Numbered from the stretch's first letter, positions 34,157 through 44,054 are shown. The stretch: DNA of 64,000 bases from Hyphobacterium sp. CCMP332 (GCA_014323545.1 CP058647.1:310001-374000); one strand, 5' to 3'. Notes: a model not told the origin generated them from the letters alone. Numbers and translations are program-made.

Positions 34157-34647
34157 TGCGAGAAAAACTTGAAAAAATAAAGATGATCATCCTGGATGTA
34201 GATGGAACTATGACTGACGGTGGTGTTTATATAGGGGAAGATGGAAGTCAAATGAAAAAGTTTAATGCCCGCGATGGCATTGCTATTCAGCAAATGATAA
34301 AAGATGGTTTAAAAGTTGGTATAATTAGTCATAGCAAAAGCTCAGGAATGGTCATGACCAGGGCTAATATGCTGGGAATTGAGTTTTGTTATGTGGGAGA
34401 AGAACCCAAAGAAGTTGTTTTGCAACGTTGGTTGGAAGATCTTGGTTTAAAAGAAGAAAACGTCTGTTTTATCGGTGATGATATCAATGATCTGACGATT
34501 ATGAAAAATTGTGGACTTGCTGTGTGCCCGGCAGATGCAGACGAAGCCATAGCTGACATTAGCCATTATCAGCTATCCAAAAATGGAGGTGATGCCTGCA
34601 TTAGAGAGTTTTATCAGCATTTGTTAAGACCTACTTTGAAGGATTGA
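34156..34647 (+). CDS. HAD phosphatase, KdsC (KDO-8-phosphate phosphatase) family
   Basis: The 163-residue protein begins with the HAD nucleophile block MIILDVDGTMTDGGVYIGED (DxDGTxTDG), then FNARDGIAIQQM, the threonine-type motif replaced by GIISHSKSSGM (KdsC usually has ITGRKS), and C-terminal GDDINDLTIMKNCG with the two acidic metal ligands. The tetramer-forming length fits KdsC, which removes phosphate from KDO-8-phosphate. The stop-start TAATG overlap links it to the DAHP synthase. Its substrate here could be a different 3-deoxy sugar acid phosphate; this is inference from context. Confidence 0.78.
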   Translation: MREKLEKIKMIILDVDGTMTDGGVYIGEDGSQMKKFNARDGIAIQQMIKDGLKVGIISHSKSSGMVMTRANMLGIEFCYVGEEPKEVVLQRWLEDLGLKEENVCFIGDDINDLTIMKNCGLAVCPADADEAIADISHYQLSKNGGDACIREFYQHLLRPTLKD

Positions 34648-34886
34648 TTTAGGAGAAATCAATTCACTTTCTCTAATAATTTTCCTTCTCTTATTCTCCA
34701 ATTCTTCAGTAAAGAATTCCTGAATCTTTTGCTTAACTGATTTACCTCTGCTTCCCAATTTCGATATATTAGATTCCTCGGGCATTGCTTTCGTTTTTTA
34801 TCATCATTATAATGAAAACAAGGTATTTTAATATTAATACTTAAAGAATAAGAAAAGTCAACAGAAGATATGATATGACTCAAGTA

Positions 34887-36665
34887 TTAACTGACTTCCA
34901 GAGGCAGGACAATAAATACCTTTGTACCCTCTCCTATGTTAGATTGAAGATCGATTTTACCACCCATAGTTTTAAGACTCGCTTTAGCTATATAAAGGCC
35001 CAAACCTGATCCTTTTGAATAATGTGAGGCCCTGTAATACATTTTGAAAACCTTGTCCATTTGATCAGGTTCAATGCCGAGTCCATCATCGTGTATTTCT
35101 ATGCTGACTTGCTTCCCTTCTACCCTTGCTGAAATAAACAAATTCAATTTATTCAAATCGCGATCATAATATTGAAATGCATTGTCTATGATATGATTCA
35201 TGATCAAAGAAAAACGTTTTGGATCATTGTCTATCATCAGGTTTGGTTCGATTTCCATTCTGATATTGACAGGTAATGATGACTTAATTCTTTTATCACT
35301 AATTATCTTTTTAATTGATTTTTTTAAATCAAAACGCTCGGTTTGAATCTCATCTTTGCGCAATTCAACATACTCATTGATCTCTGCTAAATAGTTTTCA
35401 ATTTGACCGAGAGCCTGTTCCATCATTGCAATGGTTTGTGGATCATTAGTGTCTAGTTTTTTAAGTTTAATCAACTCTGTAAGTCCTTGTAGAGAATTAA
35501 GTGGAGCTCTCAATTTACTTGATGAGGAACTTACAAACTGATCCATTTCCTCTCCCAGTTTGAGGAGTTTACTATTTTGCAAATCAAGCTCTTCAGATTT
35601 AGCCATTGTCTCTTCAAATTGATCTTTTAACTGACTAACCAATTTTTTGTAGGATTGGGTTAGCGATTTGAGTTCGAGTATGTCAATATTTTCATCCAAC
35701 AAAAGGTCGGCCTTCCAATCCTTGTAAAGGAAACTTTTTATATTTTCTGATAGATTTTTTACGGGTTTTGAAAATCGATTGGCCAATAGAATACTCAATA
35801 TCAATGAAAGTAATATTGCCAGAGAAGTAATGGATAAAACCCAAATTCCTGCTTTCTTAGATGTTTTTGCTACTCTGTCATCGAATGAAGTCGAAAGATT
35901 TGAGAATGAATTTATCGTTGAAATTTTTCTTTGAAATAAATCGTACTTTTTTCCGCTGTTTTGTTCAATTCCCAAGGTAAAATCAAGCTGAACCAGCTCT
36001 CTGAATTTATTTCTATAAAGTTTAAGAATTTCTATGCCCGCTTCATACTTATTTTGGTTGTTTAATTTTTGTATCAGACTTTGAGAATAATTCTCGAATT
36101 TATTTACGTATAAACTATCTTTTCGAATAATGTAGTCTTTTTCATAGCGTCTCAATAATAATATCCATTCTTTTCTAAAATTCAGACTTGCAGAATCCTC
36201 CAATAATTTTGCCCAATGCCGCATTTCTCCTTCAACACCAAAATCCTTAAATCCTTTTTCCCTGTATAAATCAAGAACTTCATTGTATACATTATTGTAT
36301 TCCTCCAATTCAAGAATCAAATTTTCAAAATTAATGTCGAGACCAGAGTTTAAAGGTTCTTTTTTGGATTTATACAATTGTCGGAAAATCTCAGATTCAA
36401 GACTATCTCTGAAGACCAGATACGGACTTGTTCTCTTTTCAAAAAATTCAGAATTCTCTATATCATTTTTAAGAAATTGCTCATCCAAAGACATCATGTG
36501 AAGGCTTGACATCATCAATTCGTCAATTTTATCCTCAACCTTATTCATGGTTTCTATTTGCCCATAGAAGTAAAAAATAAGACTAAAAATGCCAACGGTT
36601 ATTAGTATCAGGAGAAAAAATCCCGACAAAAGACGAGCGCGAATGGTATTCAATAACAAAGGCAT
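34887..36665 (-). CDS. histidine-kinase-like protein lacking the phosphoacceptor His
   Basis: The 592-residue protein has an N-terminal membrane segment (about 12-34), a periplasmic sensor region of about 240 residues, a second segment (about 276-296), a HAMP-like linker with coiled coil, then HisKA and HATPase_c domains. The phosphoacceptor box reads FVSSSSSKLRAPLN where active kinases have FVxSxSHDLRAPL: the His is Ser383 (codon 35517-35519) and the adjacent acid is Lys384. The ATP-binding lid looks intact (N-box MNHIIDNAFQY, G1 DDGLGIEPDQ, G2 GSGLGLYIAK). No response-regulator gene is adjacent. It may be a pseudokinase or work with another histidine. Confidence 0.85.
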   Translation of the reverse strand: MPLLLNTIRARLLSGFFLLILITVGIFSLIFYFYGQIETMNKVEDKIDELMMSSLHMMSLDEQFLKNDIENSEFFEKRTSPYLVFRDSLESEIFRQLYKSKKEPLNSGLDINFENLILELEEYNNVYNEVLDLYREKGFKDFGVEGEMRHWAKLLEDSASLNFRKEWILLLRRYEKDYIIRKDSLYVNKFENYSQSLIQKLNNQNKYEAGIEILKLYRNKFRELVQLDFTLGIEQNSGKKYDLFQRKISTINSFSNLSTSFDDRVAKTSKKAGIWVLSITSLAILLSLILSILLANRFSKPVKNLSENIKSFLYKDWKADLLLDENIDILELKSLTQSYKKLVSQLKDQFEETMAKSEELDLQNSKLLKLGEEMDQFVSSSSSKLRAPLNSLQGLTELIKLKKLDTNDPQTIAMMEQALGQIENYLAEINEYVELRKDEIQTERFDLKKSIKKIISDKRIKSSLPVNIRMEIEPNLMIDNDPKRFSLIMNHIIDNAFQYYDRDLNKLNLFISARVEGKQVSIEIHDDGLGIEPDQMDKVFKMYYRASHYSKGSGLGLYIAKASLKTMGGKIDLQSNIGEGTKVFIVLPLEVS

Positions 36666-36947
36666 CTTAAAGTACCAATATTAATACGATTAGCAGAAAG
36701 CGTTTAGGAAAGGATAGATTTAAAACAATCCATGTAAGCTAAGAGCCAAATATGAACAATATACATAGCAAAATATCTTTATTTAATTAAATTATAAATT
36801 CAATAATATCTTATATAATACTGATTTTCAATTTTTTAAATGATTTCAATAAAGTTGCGTATATCTATTCTAACTAGGTAATTTAGCAGCTGAATAAGTA
36901 TCAAAATGGCTTAAATGTCAAATAGATTAAAGAATATCATATGACAA

Positions 36948-37655
36948 TTATTTTTTCAGAATAGTAAATTCCACTCTCCTGTTTTTCTGTCTTCCTTCTT
37001 CCGTTTTATTATCTGCTATTGGATGTGAACTTCCATAACCTTTGGCCATTAGGCGATTTTTTTTGATCCCTCTTACTTTAATCAAATAAAGTCCTACGGA
37101 TCTCACCCTTTCTTTAGATAGCTTTTCATTAAAATTTTCATTGCCGGTGCTGTCGGTATGGCCAGAAATTTCGATAATAGAGCGCTCATGTTTTATCAAC
37201 CAATCTGCAAGTTCATCCAATTGGTCGTATGATTCTGTTTTAAGTTCTGAGCTGTTGACTTCAAAATAAATATTATTGAGTATAAAGGTCATGTTCTCTT
37301 CCCATTTCGGCTTGCCTTCATCAATTTGCTCAACTTTATCTGAGATAACATTTTTTTGCTTTTCAGCCTTCACTAATCTTTCGAATTGCACTGCTCTTCG
37401 ATCGGCTGTATCACCTCTGGCTATACGTGCTTGTCTTTCCTTGAATCTTTCTTTAGCCGCTTTTTTTCGCATATTATGTTGATGTGTCTTTTTTCTGCAA
37501 GCTTTCTTAAAACATATCATCGGCTTGTTTCCGGTTCTGTCAGTGTGAAGAACTACCGGCGGCATACTACAAGACACAATTAAAACGGATACAACAACAA
37601 TATAAAGTCGGGAATAGATTTTTTTAAGTTTAGGATCGTTAAAAATGTTATTCAA
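36948..37655 (-). CDS. OmpA-family peptidoglycan-binding lipoprotein
   Basis: A lipoprotein-like signal (LYIVVVSVLIVSCSMPP, cysteine near residue 29) and a very basic linker (ACRKKTHQHNMRKKAAKE) precede the OmpA C-terminal domain. That domain shows IYFEVNSSELKTESYDQLDE, the diaminopimelate-binding SGHTDSTGNENFNEKLSKER and MAKGYGSSHPIADNKTEEGR, then the usual RRVEFTI end. It anchors the outer membrane to peptidoglycan. The gene is monocistronic and convergent with the neighbouring kinase-like gene's upstream region. Confidence 0.85.
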   Translation of the reverse strand: MNNIFNDPKLKKIYSRLYIVVVSVLIVSCSMPPVVLHTDRTGNKPMICFKKACRKKTHQHNMRKKAAKERFKERQARIARGDTADRRAVQFERLVKAEKQKNVISDKVEQIDEGKPKWEENMTFILNNIYFEVNSSELKTESYDQLDELADWLIKHERSIIEISGHTDSTGNENFNEKLSKERVRSVGLYLIKVRGIKKNRLMAKGYGSSHPIADNKTEEGRQKNRRVEFTILKK

Positions 37656-37736
37656 AATTTATTTTAATAAATGAATTGAAAGTTTTTGCAATAATATTGA
37701 ATCGAAATTCAAATAATAATAAAGATTTCATAATCT

Positions 37737-38507
37737 ATGACTATGTTCTTTTACGTTTCTAAAATTCTTATGTTTCTTATCCAACCGCTGAATTGGATAA
37801 TTATTATTTTGCTTTTAGCAATCTTTCACAAAAATAAGAAAAGGGCTTCAAGATTATATCTTTTGGCTTTTCTTCTCCTTATTACTTTTAGCAATCCTTT
37901 TCTTATCAATCAATTGTACAATAACTGGGAACCGGCTCCAAAAAGCTATTCTGAACTTGAGAATTATGATCTAGTAATTGTGCTCGGAGGCTTTAGTAAT
38001 GCCAGCAGGCCGCCGCGGGATCGCGTACATTTTGTTAAAGGCGCAGATAGACTAATTCATGCTATAGAAATATATAAAATCGGCAAATCGCAATGCCTTT
38101 TATTAAGTGGGGGTTCATCGAGAATTGTAGGTGAAAAAATAAGTGAAGCCAGATCAGTTATGCCTTTTCTTTTGAATATGGGCATTCCCCGAGATTCAAT
38201 TTTGCTTGAAGCAAATTCAAGAAATACGCATGAAAATGCCAAGGCTTCCAGAGAAATAATTAATAGAAAATACAAAGGAGGCAAGTTTTTACTGATTACT
38301 TCTGCCTTTCATATGAAACGAGCCAAAGCTTGTTTTGAAAAAGAAGGAATTCAAGTCACAGCTTTCCCGACTGACTATTATGGTAATGAGATAAACTGGT
38401 CGCCGGTACAAACATTTATTCCCAAAAGCGATGCATTTCATCTTTGGAATCTATTAATCAAAGAATGGCTGGGGATAATAGTTTATAAAATCGCAGGATA
38501 CATCTAA
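37737..38507 (+). CDS. YdcF/SanA-like (DUF218) membrane protein
   Basis: Two hydrophobic segments at the N-terminus (about 3-24 and 32-52) precede a DUF218 domain: LVIVLGGFSNASRPP, CLLLSGGSSRI, the ANSRNTHENAKASREI helix, and LLITSAFHMKRAKACFEKEG. These motifs define the YdcF/ElyC/SanA group, implicated in envelope biogenesis and undecaprenyl-phosphate metabolism. The 256-residue length is normal. Its 3' end overlaps the convergent aldehyde dehydrogenase gene by four bases. Confidence 0.85.
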   Translation: MTMFFYVSKILMFLIQPLNWIIIILLLAIFHKNKKRASRLYLLAFLLLITFSNPFLINQLYNNWEPAPKSYSELENYDLVIVLGGFSNASRPPRDRVHFVKGADRLIHAIEIYKIGKSQCLLLSGGSSRIVGEKISEARSVMPFLLNMGIPRDSILLEANSRNTHENAKASREIINRKYKGGKFLLITSAFHMKRAKACFEKEGIQVTAFPTDYYGNEINWSPVQTFIPKSDAFHLWNLLIKEWLGIIVYKIAGYI

Positions 38508-39871
38508 TTGATCCAAATAGTCTTTGCATTTACAAATTCTCTGATTCCCAAAGCTGATAATTCTCTACCATACCCTGATTTTTTAATACCTCCAAATGGA
38601 AGTCTTGGGTCTGATTTCACCATTTCATTAATAAAAACAGCACCGCTATTGATTTTAGCAGCTAAGGTGGCTGCCTTTATTTTGTTTTTTGTCCATAGAG
38701 AAGCTCCAAGGCCAAAAACACTATTGTTTGCAAAGGAAATAGCCTTCTCTTCATTTTCAACACGCATTAAACAGAATACCGGACCGAAAAGCTCTTCATC
38801 GAATGCCGGAATTCCCGGTTTGATATTTTCCAATACTACAGGGTGAAAAACAGAACTCCCGTTTTCAGGTTTTTTACCTGGAATAATTGCTTTTGCACCT
38901 TTATTAATACTTTTTTCAACCTGATCCCAAAGTCCTGAGGCAAGGTCGGGACGCGCCATTGGACCGAGCTGGTTTTGTTCGTCCATCTGGTTTCCAACTT
39001 TTAAGTTTTTTACTCTTTCCAAGACCTTCTTTTTGAATTCTTCATAGACCTCCTTTACAATAATAAATCGTTTTGCAGCAATACAACTCTGACCTGTATT
39101 TATCATTCTCGAATCTATTGCTTTTTCAACCGCTAAATCTAAATCTGCATCCTCTAATACTATAAAGGGATCCGAACCACCAAGTTCCATTACCGATTTC
39201 TTAATGTATTTCCCAGCCATCCCCGCAACAATACTTCCGGCTTGTTCACTTCCTGTGAGGGTAACAGCAGCAATTGAACGGTGAGAAATGATGTTTTCTA
39301 CTTGCGTATTATCGATAAGCAATGATTGAAATACACCTTTTGGAAATCCACTTTTTTCAAAAACTTCTTCAATGGCCATACTGCACTGCGGCACATTCGA
39401 AGCATGTTTCAGTACGCAAACGTTGCCCGCCATTACCGCTGGGGCTGCAAATCTGAAAACCTGCCAAAATGGGAAATTCCAGGGCATAACAGCAAGAATC
39501 CCTCCTAAAGGTTGATAATGAATATAACTCTTTTGGGCTTCTGTTTCAATTTCCACATCCTCAAGATGTTCTGCGGCATGATGTACATAATACCGGCATA
39601 CCCAGGAACATTTTTCAACTTCTGCGAGGGCTTCTCTTATGGGTTTGCCCATTTCCAAACTTATTATTTTAGCAAACCGTCCCTGATGCTCCATTAAATA
39701 TTCGGATGCATTTATAAGAAAAGAACTTTTTTCCTGTAAACTAGATTCGCGCCAATCTTCATAAGCTACAGAGGTTTTTTCTAGAATTTTTAACACCTCT
39801 TCATCCGTAAGCTGATCATATTCTTTTAGAACTTCAGAATTGTAGGGATTAATGGATTTTATTTTTTTCAT
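38504..39871 (-). CDS. NAD(P)-dependent succinate-semialdehyde dehydrogenase-type aldehyde dehydrogenase
   Basis: The 455-residue enzyme has the standard aldehyde dehydrogenase landmarks: cofactor region [21 protein letters not shown] near 130, [17 protein letters not shown], catalytic Glu in [11 protein letters not shown], catalytic Cys in [12 protein letters not shown], and [14 protein letters not shown] near the C-terminus. The short N-terminus and sequence style match the NAD-dependent succinate-semialdehyde dehydrogenases (YneI-like) of Bacteroidota. It oxidises an aldehyde to the acid, probably succinate semialdehyde. Overlap with ydcF-like gene is convergent. Confidence 0.85.
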   Translation of the reverse strand: MKKIKSINPYNSEVLKEYDQLTDEEVLKILEKTSVAYEDWRESSLQEKSSFLINASEYLMEHQGRFAKIISLEMGKPIREALAEVEKCSWVCRYYVHHAAEHLEDVEIETEAQKSYIHYQPLGGILAVMPWNFPFWQVFRFAAPAVMAGNVCVLKHASNVPQCSMAIEEVFEKSGFPKGVFQSLLIDNTQVENIISHRSIAAVTLTGSEQAGSIVAGMAGKYIKKSVMELGGSDPFIVLEDADLDLAVEKAIDSRMINTGQSCIAAKRFIIVKEVYEEFKKKVLERVKNLKVGNQMDEQNQLGPMARPDLASGLWDQVEKSINKGAKAIIPGKKPENGSSVFHPVVLENIKPGIPAFDEELFGPVFCLMRVENEEKAISFANNSVFGLGASLWTKNKIKAATLAAKINSGAVFINEMVKSDPRLPFGGIKKSGYGRELSALGIREFVNAKTIWIN

Positions 39872-39967
39872 AATTTAAAACCTGATTTGAGAGATAGCAG
39901 ATAATGCGAATAAAAAATTCTCCGTGGAATAATTTAGACATTGCAATTCTTTAATTTCAAAATCTCA

Positions 39968-40750
39968 ATGACTGAAAGAGCAAAGATAAAGTCAATTTAT
40001 ATCTATCCTATCAAATCATTAGACGGTGTTAAGATAGATAATATTGCATTTAATAGAAGCGGAGGTCTAGTAAATGACCGGCTTTTTGCATTTAAGGATT
40101 TCAATGGCGAATACATTAATGCTAAAAATTATCCTGAAATAATTAAGCTCAGATCCGATTTTGACCTGGATAAAGGCCTTTTAAATCTAAAAAACGCAAA
40201 CAATAAATTAAGCTTTAACCTTTTTGATGAAATCGACTTAATAGAAGAATGGTTTTCAGAATATTTTAAAAAGAAAGTTAAGCTTCACAGAAATAGTGAA
40301 ATGGGTTACCCGGATGACAGAAAAAGGCCCGGCCCTACTATTTACAGTTATCAATCATTGGAACTGGTTAAATGCTGGTTTCCCGAATTGAGTATTAATG
40401 AACTGAGAAGAAGATTTAGAGGCAATATAGAATTGGATGCCGACCTGGATGGTTTTTGGGAAGATGAACTTTTATTAAGTGATATGAAACACGGTTTATT
40501 TCAATTGGGAAATATTGAATTCCAAGCTGTAAAACCTTGCCCCCGATGTCCTGTGCCTACCAGAAACTCGATTGATGGTAAAATCTACAGGGGTTTTCAG
40601 AAAACATTCACAGAAAAAAGAAAGAATAATGTATCGGTTTCAGTGGATAAAAAGCTCTTCCCGCATTATTATATGTTTGCAATAAATACACTGGTGAGCA
40701 ATCCGGAATCCGGCAATATTAAATGCGGGGATATCCTGAACAGACACTAA
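39968..40750 (+). CDS. MOSC domain molybdenum-sulphur carrier protein
   Basis: The ATG at 39968 starts SIYIYPIKSLDGVKIDN, the MOSC N-terminal beta-barrel motif (YPIKS), followed by GGLVNDRLFAFKD. The MOSC core has LFQLGNIEFQAVKPCPRCPVPTRN, whose cysteines can bind the molybdenum cofactor sulphur as in mARC proteins. An in-frame ATG nine codons upstream gives no homologous sequence. The 260-residue length fits YcbX-like reductases that detoxify N-hydroxylated compounds. It is convergent with the GT4 gene (four-base overlap). Confidence 0.85.
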   Translation: MTERAKIKSIYIYPIKSLDGVKIDNIAFNRSGGLVNDRLFAFKDFNGEYINAKNYPEIIKLRSDFDLDKGLLNLKNANNKLSFNLFDEIDLIEEWFSEYFKKKVKLHRNSEMGYPDDRKRPGPTIYSYQSLELVKCWFPELSINELRRRFRGNIELDADLDGFWEDELLLSDMKHGLFQLGNIEFQAVKPCPRCPVPTRNSIDGKIYRGFQKTFTEKRKNNVSVSVDKKLFPHYYMFAINTLVSNPESGNIKCGDILNRH

Positions 40751-41910
40751 TGGATCAAAGAATTGTATATCTCAATTAAATGATTATAGTTTTTTTCAGG
40801 TGTATATTTCAATGCATATTCTTTTTTAGCATTTATTGACATCTGGTCTTTGTTTTCATGGTCCTCAAACTTTTCTAAAACTGAATTGAGATCCTCGGGA
40901 TCGCCAGCTTTAAAATGAAACCCATTGATTCCTTCTAAAACCAACTCTGAATGGCCTCCGATATCAGAGACAATTACCGGTGTTCCAACCGAAAATGCTT
41001 CAATAATTGTCAAACCAAAAGTTTCGTACCATTCAGATGGAAAAATAAGGGCCTTTGCGCTTGAAATTAATTGCATTAATTCAGAACGTTCTTTAAAGCC
41101 ATGAAATTCAATATTTTCATTCCTTTCAGAGGCGTTTAAAACCTGATGTTCTAATTCACCCGATCCGAATATTTTTATTTTCAATCCGGAAGACTTAAAG
41201 GCTTCCAGCATTGTCAAAACTCCCTTTTCTTGGGTCAATCTTCCAAGAAAGATATAATAGTCTTCTTTTTTAGAACTTACTATTGTCGGTTCATCCACAT
41301 AATTGGGTTTGAAAACCATTTTGTTTTTATCGATTCGCAATGATGATTTTTCAAAAATTGGTTTAGAAAAATTATTTAAAATTATAAAGCGGTCAATACA
41401 GTTTTTATAGGTTCCGGCTAACTTATGAATTGCCGTTATCAGCACAACTAACGTTGTTTGAAGCATTGATTCTCTGTAAATTTTTCGAAGAATAGCCTTT
41501 ATAGGGAATAGCTTATCTGTACTTTCGGTATAAATCTTTCCATTGTGATAGAGCGTTGCGCTAGGACAAATGAGCCGGTAATTATGCAAGGTATGCACCA
41601 CAGGAATACCATATTTTTTTGCCACACGAAATACCGCAGGTGAGGCAACAAAAAAGGTATTGTGTACGTGTATAATATCCGGTTGAAATGCACGAATTCG
41701 TTTTTTTAATACCCATGCACTTCTCGAATTGTATATACTTTTAAAAAAATAAACTATTTGAGATATTCTGCCTCCAATGCTTTCATTTGAAAAGACAAGG
41801 CATTCTACATCATGGCCATTATCGCGTAATAACTTAGCCTCATTGTTAAAAACCACATCTTCACCACCACCGTGATTTTTATAAAAAGTATGAATAGAGA
41901 TTATTCGCAA
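40747..41910 (-). CDS. glycosyltransferase family 4
   Basis: The 387-residue protein starts MRIISIHTFYKNHGGGEDVVF and shows the two Rossmann domains of GT-B enzymes. The C-terminal half has YIFLGRLTQEKGVLTMLEAF, FHGFKERSELMQLISSAKALI, the donor-binding FPSEWYETFGLTIIEAFS and GTPVIVSDIGGHSELV. These retain the E(x)7E-type catalytic region of family 4. It transfers an activated sugar, substrate unknown, probably to a glycan or glycolipid. It stands near the secreted hypothetical gene but not overlapping it (38-base gap). Confidence 0.88.
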   Translation of the reverse strand: MRIISIHTFYKNHGGGEDVVFNNEAKLLRDNGHDVECLVFSNESIGGRISQIVYFFKSIYNSRSAWVLKKRIRAFQPDIIHVHNTFFVASPAVFRVAKKYGIPVVHTLHNYRLICPSATLYHNGKIYTESTDKLFPIKAILRKIYRESMLQTTLVVLITAIHKLAGTYKNCIDRFIILNNFSKPIFEKSSLRIDKNKMVFKPNYVDEPTIVSSKKEDYYIFLGRLTQEKGVLTMLEAFKSSGLKIKIFGSGELEHQVLNASERNENIEFHGFKERSELMQLISSAKALIFPSEWYETFGLTIIEAFSVGTPVIVSDIGGHSELVLEGINGFHFKAGDPEDLNSVLEKFEDHENKDQMSINAKKEYALKYTPEKNYNHLIEIYNSLIH

Positions 41911-41947
41911 TAGGGTTTTTGGCTTTGAAATGGCAAATTGTTAACGG

Positions 41948-43168
41948 CTAATTTTTCTCATTATCCTCGCATTCGGATTCAAAGCCTTTAAGAACAATCC
42001 AACGTTCTTTATTCATGAGCAACCTGCCATTTTCATGAAACAAACGATATGTTTGAACCTTATCCGCAGAACTCATTAGGTTTAAATGCGGCACTCCATA
42101 GTGAACTTCAACATTCCAATCCCCTTCTATAACTTTTCTTTTTCCATCTTTTCCTGGCTCTACCATTTTGAAGGTCATATCAGGACACAGGTTGATCCAG
42201 GCAGTCGTCTTTAATATTTCAGATGATACCACATCAGAGGTACTTCCTTTTCCAAATTTGAGGCTCTTTCCTTTCAAATCATAAGACCACCTTTCGGCAA
42301 GAGGATGTTTTGTGATTGGGAAAAATGACATGGTGTTAATGATTAGCTCCAATTCAGAATTAGCTGTGGATAAATACTCATCTTCCTTCATGACATAAAA
42401 CATGATCACTCCGTGGCCATAATCTCCAATATTTGAAATTCCCTCAACCTGAACTTTATAGCCTTCAAAATACCCTTTTGCATCAAATGAAATCAGACTG
42501 TCAGTTTGATTTTGAATATTGGTTATGATCAAATTCATCTCTTCATCAGAATAACCCTTGCTTAAAAATGATTTCAGTTGTGACATTTCTTTAAAATCGT
42601 GTCTGAAAATCATTATGAAACCAAAACCGGAAGTGGGAATCAGAATGATATCGCTGTTGTTATTTTCTGCTTTAAAACCTTTTGGTATATTAAATTCCAA
42701 ACCGAGATATGGAGCACTGATACGGCCGGCTGAAATGTAATTGGCATCATTTCCTCCTTTGCTAATTCCTGAAAACGGATTATGCAAAGTCTTTTGAGGT
42801 TTTTTGGCCGAAGAATCAGGTAGAAACATCAAATCGTATTGCGTCGCATAATTGGGTTCGCCAAAATCTGTCATATCAATAATATAGAGATGAAGGTGAT
42901 CACCCAAAATATCCATTTCAAAAAAATGGGCATTGTCTCCCAGATTGATCAATCCTTTACCTCTCTTTTCTTCCACAGAACCGTGTAAATAATATATACC
43001 TCTGTAATCGTGCAATTCTCCGGAAATTTGACCATCCTGTTGGACAATCTCAAGATAGCTTGTTTCTCCTTCAAATTCATGGGTATAAACACCGCTAAAA
43101 TCTACACTTTGGGCATTTACTTTGAATAAGATTAGAAATGATAAAAAGCAGAAAGAAAGTATTTTCAT
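41948..43168 (-). CDS. secreted protein of unknown family
   Basis: From ATG 43168 the 406-residue product has a signal peptide (FCFLSFLILFKVNAQ) and a beta-rich mature part. The first domain, FSGVYTHEFEGETSYLEIVQ, has a lipocalin-like flavour; later parts include DLMFLPDSSAKKPQ, GFGFIMIFRHDFKE, and a C-terminal segment with YDLKGKSLKFGKGSTSD. I recognise no named family. An upstream in-frame ATG adds only MKKRYRT and is less likely. It is near, but not coupled to, the GT4 gene. Confidence 0.6.
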   Translation of the reverse strand: MKILSFCFLSFLILFKVNAQSVDFSGVYTHEFEGETSYLEIVQQDGQISGELHDYRGIYYLHGSVEEKRGKGLINLGDNAHFFEMDILGDHLHLYIIDMTDFGEPNYATQYDLMFLPDSSAKKPQKTLHNPFSGISKGGNDANYISAGRISAPYLGLEFNIPKGFKAENNNSDIILIPTSGFGFIMIFRHDFKEMSQLKSFLSKGYSDEEMNLIITNIQNQTDSLISFDAKGYFEGYKVQVEGISNIGDYGHGVIMFYVMKEDEYLSTANSELELIINTMSFFPITKHPLAERWSYDLKGKSLKFGKGSTSDVVSSEILKTTAWINLCPDMTFKMVEPGKDGKRKVIEGDWNVEVHYGVPHLNLMSSADKVQTYRLFHENGRLLMNKERWIVLKGFESECEDNEKN

Positions 43169-43253
43169 AGTCCTGTATCGCTTCTTCAAAAATAATAAAT
43201 TAAATTGCTTTAAACGCGATTGAACAGATTAAGTCTTTTGCGGTTATGATTTT

Positions 43254-44030
43254 ATGATCGATCTTATACAATATCTGGCTCTTGGTGTTTTAATTTACGT
43301 GAGTTTATTCTATATCCTTGCTACAATAATTAAAAACTGGTCGATTATAGATATCGTCTGGGGGCCCGGTTTTGTGTTAATCGCCATAATGGCAATTATT
43401 TATACCCGTAATTATAATATCTTTTCTTTAACAATTTCCGCTCTTGTCACTCTCTGGGCCTTACGTCTCGCATTTCATATAGGAATTAGAAATATCGGCA
43501 AAGGTGAAGATTTTAGATATGCCAATTGGAGAAAAAAATGGCAGCCCCATCCCGAAATACAAGGCTATTTTAGGGTTTTTATTTTGCAGGGAATAATAAT
43601 GCTCATCGTATCATTACCCATTTATGTAACCATTAAATTCAGTTCAACAGATTATTCCTTTATTTATTTCATTCCCGGTATTCTGATTTTTTTTATTGGA
43701 TTCATATTAGAAGTTAGTGCTGATTTACAGCTCAGAAACTTTAAAAAAGATGACAAAAACAGCGGGCATTTAATAAATAGTGGCCTGTGGTCAATATCTC
43801 GACATCCCAATTATTTGGGGGAAATCATACTATGGTGGGGTATAGGATTTTTTTCACTACCCTTTGAATATGGCTATTTAGGACTTCTCGGGGCCCTTTG
43901 TATTCATTTAATTATTCGCTTCATATCTATTCCAGTATTGGAAGAAAAATGGAAACTCAGAAAGGATTGGAAAGAAATCGAAAAAGACACTTCAATTCTC
44001 TTTCCATATTTAAAAAAAAAGCCCTCCTGA
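43254..44030 (+). CDS. DUF1295 family membrane protein (steroid 5-alpha-reductase / isoprenylcysteine methyltransferase-like)
   Basis: The 258-residue protein has about seven membrane segments and the conserved NWSIIDIVWGPGFVLIAI near residue 29, LRLAFHIGIRNIGKGEDFRYANW, and the C-terminal signature RHPNYLGEIILWWGIGFF. The HPNYxGE motif marks methyltransferase/reductase members of this superfamily that bind cofactor near the membrane. Exact substrate is unknown. A short hairpin terminator follows before the convergent peptide transporter gene. Confidence 0.82.
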   Translation: MIDLIQYLALGVLIYVSLFYILATIIKNWSIIDIVWGPGFVLIAIMAIIYTRNYNIFSLTISALVTLWALRLAFHIGIRNIGKGEDFRYANWRKKWQPHPEIQGYFRVFILQGIIMLIVSLPIYVTIKFSSTDYSFIYFIPGILIFFIGFILEVSADLQLRNFKKDDKNSGHLINSGLWSISRHPNYLGEIILWWGIGFFSLPFEYGYLGLLGALCIHLIIRFISIPVLEEKWKLRKDWKEIEKDTSILFPYLKKKPS

Positions 44031-44054
44031 AATCAGAAGGACTTTTTTCTTTCT
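44015..44054. terminator. bidirectional terminator between DUF1295 and the peptide transporter
   Basis: AGCCCTCCTG and CAGAAGGACT pair with two mismatches (eight of ten pairs) across a four-base loop, with A-rich sequence on one side and T-rich on the other, so both convergent transcripts could end here. Confidence 0.6.

Noticed and set aside
34659-34883. 74-residue minus-strand frame downstream of the kinase-like gene
   Set aside because: Low-complexity, no recognised motif, lies in a convergent intergenic gap; kept out as probably spurious.
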